NCBI GenBank assembly: GCA_041545745.1
Contig: CP168152.1
Location: 2,292,001-2,356,000, forward strand
Length of the DNA stretch: 64,000 bases
Reading direction: 5' to 3'
Source: Stenotrophomonas indicatrix
GTDB lineage: Bacteria > Pseudomonadota > Gammaproteobacteria > Xanthomonadales > Xanthomonadaceae
Position numbers and translations under genes: made by a program. This document shows positions 60,742 to 64,000 of this stretch, piece after piece. The notes beneath the pieces are model-generated. The model was not told the origin of the DNA, searched no databases, and worked only from the letters and a program-made list of their open reading frames with translations. Positions within the stretch are counted from its first letter, which is position 1. Every line of letters starts with the position of its first letter.

Positions 60742-60762
60742 ACCCCGGATGGGCGCCAGCGT

Positions 60763-60788
60763 GCATCCAGCCTGCACCGACGTACGTA
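60763..60788 (+). promoter_or_regulatory. ECF-type promoter before the exported protein
   Basis: GCATCCA at 60763-60769, 15 bases, CGTA at 60785-60788. It is 30 bases before ATG 60819. Confidence 0.75.
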
Positions 60789-60818
60789 CAGCAGGGCAAT
60801 CCCCCATGGATCGCCCCG

Positions 60819-61586
60819 ATGCGCCTTGTCTGGTTGCTGCTTCTCACCCCCTGCGCTGCCGGCGCCGCGCCGCTGTTGCGTTCGGAAGGCGTTGCCACCC
60901 TGCCCAATGGAACCACCGCCTACCGCGAGGTGCATTGGCGGCGCGGGGCCGGTGATGGCAGCGAGCGCTGGGTGGAATACCTGTGCCCTGCTGGGCAGCC
61001 TTTCGCCCGCAAGCAGATGCCCGCCGCCGTGCGGGCCCAGGCGCGGGGCTATGTGCTGCAGGACGCCCGCAATGGTCAAGCGGCCCGCGTGGTGGTCGGC
61101 CGCGACGGGGTGCAGGTCGACTGGAAGGAAGACACGTCCGCGCCTTCACGAACGAAGCAGCTGCCTCTACCCGCGGATGCCGTGATCGATGCCGGTTTCG
61201 ATGCCGCCGTGCGGGCCCACTGGCAGACGCTGTTGGGTGGTACGCCGGTCAGCCTGCCCTTTCTGGTGCCCGGGCGGCAGCGCTTCTATCCCGTGCAGGT
61301 GCAGTTCCGCGGCCCGGTGCGCTGGCAAGGGCTTGCCGCCCATGCGATGGAGGTCCGCCTTGATACCTGGTTCGGGGCGGTGGCGCCGCGTCTTTCGCTG
61401 GTCTACGCCGACGCCGATCGCCGTCTGCTGGAGTTCCGCGGCACCAGCAATCTGCGCGATGCGCGCGGCGATTATCCGCAGGTGACCGTGCGCTTCTCGG
61501 CACCCGCAACGGAACAACCGGAGCAACGCTGGCGCGATGAACTGCAACGACCGCTGGTATCGAGCTGCGTTGTTACAACCAAGTGA
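60819..61586 (+). CDS. Exported protein of unknown function in the ECF regulon
   Basis: 255 residues from ATG 60819. The signal peptide (L-V-W-L-L-L-L-T-P) ends near A-A-G-A-A. The rest is beta-rich, with W-V-E-Y-L-C-P-A-G-Q-P-F-A near 50 and no catalytic motif. Its promoter has the ECF motif, so it is probably induced with the sigma factor. The function is unknown; it recalls DUF6134-like secreted proteins only weakly. Confidence 0.72.
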   Translation: MRLVWLLLLTPCAAGAAPLLRSEGVATLPNGTTAYREVHWRRGAGDGSERWVEYLCPAGQPFARKQMPAAVRAQARGYVLQDARNGQAARVVVGRDGVQVDWKEDTSAPSRTKQLPLPADAVIDAGFDAAVRAHWQTLLGGTPVSLPFLVPGRQRFYPVQVQFRGPVRWQGLAAHAMEVRLDTWFGAVAPRLSLVYADADRRLLEFRGTSNLRDARGDYPQVTVRFSAPATEQPEQRWRDELQRPLVSSCVVTTK

Positions 61587-61610
61587 AAACACAGACGGAT
61601 GCGATCCACT

Positions 61611-61636
61611 GCATCCAACCTGCACTGCTACACGTA
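61611..61636 (+). promoter_or_regulatory. ECF-type promoter before the desaturase
   Basis: GCATCCA at 61611-61617, 15 bases, CGTA at 61633-61636, 35 bases before ATG 61671. Confidence 0.75.
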
Positions 61637-61670
61637 GAGGTAGGCAATCGACTTCCTCGGGCTCCCGTCC

Positions 61671-62627
61671 ATGGCATCCGCAGCGCCTCCACTCCGCAGA
61701 CGTTCGCGCCTGTTGCGCACCTTCAAGCGCTGGTTCGATACCGATGCCGGAGGCGAAGCGGCGGCGGACGGCGGTCAGGGTGACCGCATCGACTGGCTGC
61801 GCGCCCTGCCCTTCGCGCTGTTGCATGTGGCCTGCCTCGGGGTGATCTGGGTAGGCGTGTCCTGGACGGCGGTTGCAGTCGCCGTGTTCCTGTACGCGAT
61901 CAGGATGTTCGCCATCACTGCGTTCTATCACCGCTACTTCTCTCACCGCACCTTCGAGGCATCGCGCACCGTGCAGTTCGTGTTCGCGGTCATCGGTGCT
62001 GCCAGCGTGCAGCGTGGCCCCCTCTGGTGGGCAGCCCACCACCGCCATCACCACCGCCACGCGGATCAACCGCAGGACCCACACTCCCCGCGCCAGGGTG
62101 GATTCTGGCGCAGTCACATGGGGTGGTTTCTGACCCGCAGTGCCTTTGCCACCGAGCTGCAGCGCATTCCCGATCTGGCCCGGTACCCCGAGCTGCGCTG
62201 GCTGGACCGGTTCGACACCGTGGTGCCCGTGTTGCTGGCCGCTGCGCTGTACGGCCTCGGTGCGGTACTCGAGCGCGTGGCCCCGGCCTTGCATACCTCC
62301 GGCCCGCAGCTATTGGTGTGGGGCTTCTTCATCTCCACCGTCGTGCTGTTCCATGCCACGGTCACCATCAATTCGCTGGCGCACCGCTTCGGCCGGCGCC
62401 GCTTCGAGACCCGCGATGACAGCCGCAACAACCTGTGGCTTGCCCTGCTGACCTTCGGCGAGGGCTGGCACAACAACCATCATTTCTTCCCCGGCACCGC
62501 GCGCCAGGGCTTCCACTGGTGGGAGATCGACATCAGCTGGTATGGCCTGCGCGTCATGGCCGCGCTGGGCCTGGTGAAGGGGCTCAAGCCGATCCCGGCC
62601 TGGGTGCTGGCCAAGGCGAGGCACTGA
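61671..62627 (+). CDS. Membrane fatty-acid desaturase (acyl-CoA/phospholipid type)
   Basis: 318 residues. The three histidine boxes of desaturases are present: H-R-Y-F-S-H near 85, H-H-R-H-H-H near 122, and H-N-N-H-H near 267, which bind a diiron centre. Hydrophobic helices separate them. It adds a double bond to a membrane acyl chain. It starts an operon with a flavoprotein and a DUF1365 gene under the ECF-type promoter, so it may make the unsaturated precursor of a modified fatty acid (inference). Confidence 0.87.
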   Translation: MASAAPPLRRRSRLLRTFKRWFDTDAGGEAAADGGQGDRIDWLRALPFALLHVACLGVIWVGVSWTAVAVAVFLYAIRMFAITAFYHRYFSHRTFEASRTVQFVFAVIGAASVQRGPLWWAAHHRHHHRHADQPQDPHSPRQGGFWRSHMGWFLTRSAFATELQRIPDLARYPELRWLDRFDTVVPVLLAAALYGLGAVLERVAPALHTSGPQLLVWGFFISTVVLFHATVTINSLAHRFGRRRFETRDDSRNNLWLALLTFGEGWHNNHHFFPGTARQGFHWWEIDISWYGLRVMAALGLVKGLKPIPAWVLAKARH

Positions 62628-62628
62628 C

Positions 62629-63906
62629 ATGCGCATCGCAATCATCGGTTCCGGCATCGCCGGCCTGGCCAGCGCATGGTGGCTGGACGGCGAGCATGAC
62701 GTCACCCTGTTCGAGGCCAACGACTACCTGGGCGGCCACACCCACACCCACGACGTGACGGTGGACGGACGCAGGATGGCGGTCGACAGTGGGTTCATCG
62801 TCTTCAATCCGCACCACTACCCGCTGTTGTCGGCCCTGTTCGATGAACTTGGCGTGGCCTCGCAGCCGACCACGATGAGTTTTTCGATGCACAGCGAGCG
62901 CAGCGGCGTGGAATACAACGCCACGTCGCTGGATGGACTTTTCTGTCAGCGCCGCAATCTGCTCTCACCGCGCTTCTGGGGGATGCTGGCCGACCTGCGG
63001 CGCTTCTATCGTGACGCCCCCCTGCTGCTCGGCGAGGAGAAGGGGCCTACGCTGGGCCAATACCTGCACAGCCAGCACTATGGCGAGGCGTTCGTGCAGG
63101 AGCATCTGCTGCCGATGGCCTCGGCACTGTGGTCATCACCGACCGCACAGGTGCTGGACTTCCCAGCGCGCTACCTGGTGCAGTTCATGGCCAACCACCA
63201 GATGCTGCAGATGACCGGGCGTGCGTCCTGGCGCGTGGTCAAGGGCGGTTCGGCCCGCTATGTGGATGCCCTTCGTGCGCGCTGGCGGGTACACGAGCGG
63301 CTGGAATGCCCAGTGCACGCGGTCGAGCGCATGCCCTGGGGCGCGCGCGTGCACACCGCGACCGGCGTTGAAGGCTTCGATGAAGTGATCCTGGCCTGCC
63401 ACAGCGACCAGGCCCTGGCCCTGCTGCCAGACGCGGATCCGGTTGAGCAGGCGGTGCTGGGTGCCATCCGCTACCAGCCCAACGAGGCCGTGCTGCACAC
63501 CGATGCCTCGCTGCTGCCTGCCAACCGCAAGGCCTGGGCGGCCTGGAATGCGCATGTGCCGCGCGATCCTTCCGCGCCCTGCACGGTCAGCTACTGCATG
63601 AACCTGCTGCAAGGCCTGCCCGGCGACACTCCGTTGGTGGTGACCCTAAACCGCAGCGAGGCGATCGATCCGGCCAAGGTGCTGCGCCGCCTGAAGTACG
63701 CACATCCGATACATGACCATGTTGCGGTACAGGCACAACAGCGCTGGGGCGAGGTGCAGGGACATCGCCATACCTGGTTCGCGGGTGCGTACTGGGGCTG
63801 GGGTTTCCACGAGGACGGCATCCGCAGTGCCCGCCGCGTGGTCGACGCGCTGCAGGCACGCTCATTCCGCAGCCACAGCGCGCAGCAAGCGGAGGTGCCC
63901 GCGTGA
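62629..63906 (+). CDS. COG2907-type FAD/NAD(P)-binding oxidoreductase
   Basis: 425 residues. FAD motif I-G-S-G-I-A-G-L-A-S-A near 6-16, then G-G-H-T-H-T-H. It has D-S-G-F-I-V-F-N-P-H-H-Y, as in the amine-oxidase-like family. It starts one base after the desaturase stop. In other bacteria this family is next to DUF1365 and cyclopropane-fatty-acid-synthase-like genes and belongs to RpoE-ChrR regulons. Confidence 0.87.
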   Translation: MRIAIIGSGIAGLASAWWLDGEHDVTLFEANDYLGGHTHTHDVTVDGRRMAVDSGFIVFNPHHYPLLSALFDELGVASQPTTMSFSMHSERSGVEYNATSLDGLFCQRRNLLSPRFWGMLADLRRFYRDAPLLLGEEKGPTLGQYLHSQHYGEAFVQEHLLPMASALWSSPTAQVLDFPARYLVQFMANHQMLQMTGRASWRVVKGGSARYVDALRARWRVHERLECPVHAVERMPWGARVHTATGVEGFDEVILACHSDQALALLPDADPVEQAVLGAIRYQPNEAVLHTDASLLPANRKAWAAWNAHVPRDPSAPCTVSYCMNLLQGLPGDTPLVVTLNRSEAIDPAKVLRRLKYAHPIHDHVAVQAQQRWGEVQGHRHTWFAGAYWGWGFHEDGIRSARRVVDALQARSFRSHSAQQAEVPA

Positions 63907-64000
63907 GCGCCAGCGCCATCTACTTCGGCCACGTCGAGCATCGTCGCCACCACCCGCATGCCCACGCGTTCCGCTACCCGATCGCGCAGCTGCTGCTGGA
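63903..64000 (+). CDS. DUF1365 protein, cut by the window end
   Basis: It starts at GTG 63903, overlapping the previous stop by 4 bases. Only about 32 residues are visible: S-A-I-Y-F-G-H-V-E-H-R-R, H-A-H-A-F-R-Y-P-I. This is the DUF1365 start. DUF1365 proteins commonly precede cyclopropane or methylated fatty-acid synthase genes. Confidence 0.8.
   Translation, partial: MSASAIYFGHVEHRRHHPHAHAFRYPIAQLLL

Noticed and set aside
1..64000. CRISPR arrays, rRNA, tRNA, IS elements, prophage
   Set aside because: I looked for regularly spaced repeats, transposase motifs and conserved RNA sequences and found none that hold up.

Overview
The window is high-GC gammaproteobacterial chromosome. Gene content, codon use and the presence of an XVIPCD-type effector point to Xanthomonadaceae, most likely a Stenotrophomonas of the S. 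maltophilia complex (inference; no rRNA or marker gene is present). Genes are dense, many are joined by 4-base ATGA overlaps, and there is no tRNA, rRNA, CRISPR array, insertion sequence or prophage.

Layout. 1-9.6 kb: a TetR regulator divergent from a FadL-type porin; a hydrolase-MFS-cyclophilin operon divergent from a LysR gene; and a TetR regulator divergent from an Old Yellow Enzyme-SDR-quinone reductase run with repeated operator-like sequences. 9.6-16.5 kb: a secreted trypsin-like protease, small exported proteins, a decayed ABC-transporter membrane gene, and two metallo-beta-lactamase-fold genes divergent from a LysR gene across a textbook LysR box. 16.5-21.5 kb: a methionine locus, in which MetR plus a methylenetetrahydrofolate-reductase/CPCC fusion face an FMN reductase-MesX-MesD operon (folate-independent methionine synthase family). 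21.5-35.5 kb: a probable polyhydroxybutyrate utilisation island (secreted depolymerase, GntP permease, TonB receptor, hydrolase, R-specific hydratase, hybrid sensor kinase plus LuxR-type regulator, 3HB-oligomer hydrolase, acyl-CoA ligase). 35.4-43 kb: a GFA-type protein, an S15/CocE-type hydrolase, and a three-subunit membrane FAD sugar dehydrogenase with an OprB porin. 43-48 kb: small genes mixed with two wrecked ones (BLUF photoreceptor, 5'-truncated Nei glycosylase), a ferritin-like YciF protein and a secreted NucA-type nuclease. 47.5-53.5 kb: a LysR-AraC-VOC-membrane protein operon divergent from a run of exported and small proteins ending in a hydrolase. 53.5-57.7 kb: a type IV secretion effector candidate and an AsmA-like protein. 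57.7-64 kb: a singlet-oxygen-type ECF sigma factor/ChrR regulon with TspO, a desaturase, a COG2907-type flavoprotein and the start of a DUF1365 gene.

The clearest regulatory discovery is at the right end. Four promoters, including that of the ECF sigma gene itself, share GCATCCA-N15-CGTA with identical spacing, which defines a likely regulon. In the polyhydroxybutyrate island two intergenic palindromes with a common ACC(T/A)AGGT core are candidates for the LuxR-type regulator's binding site. Decay is clustered: an ABC gene near 12 kb, and BLUF and Nei between 43.7 and 46 kb.
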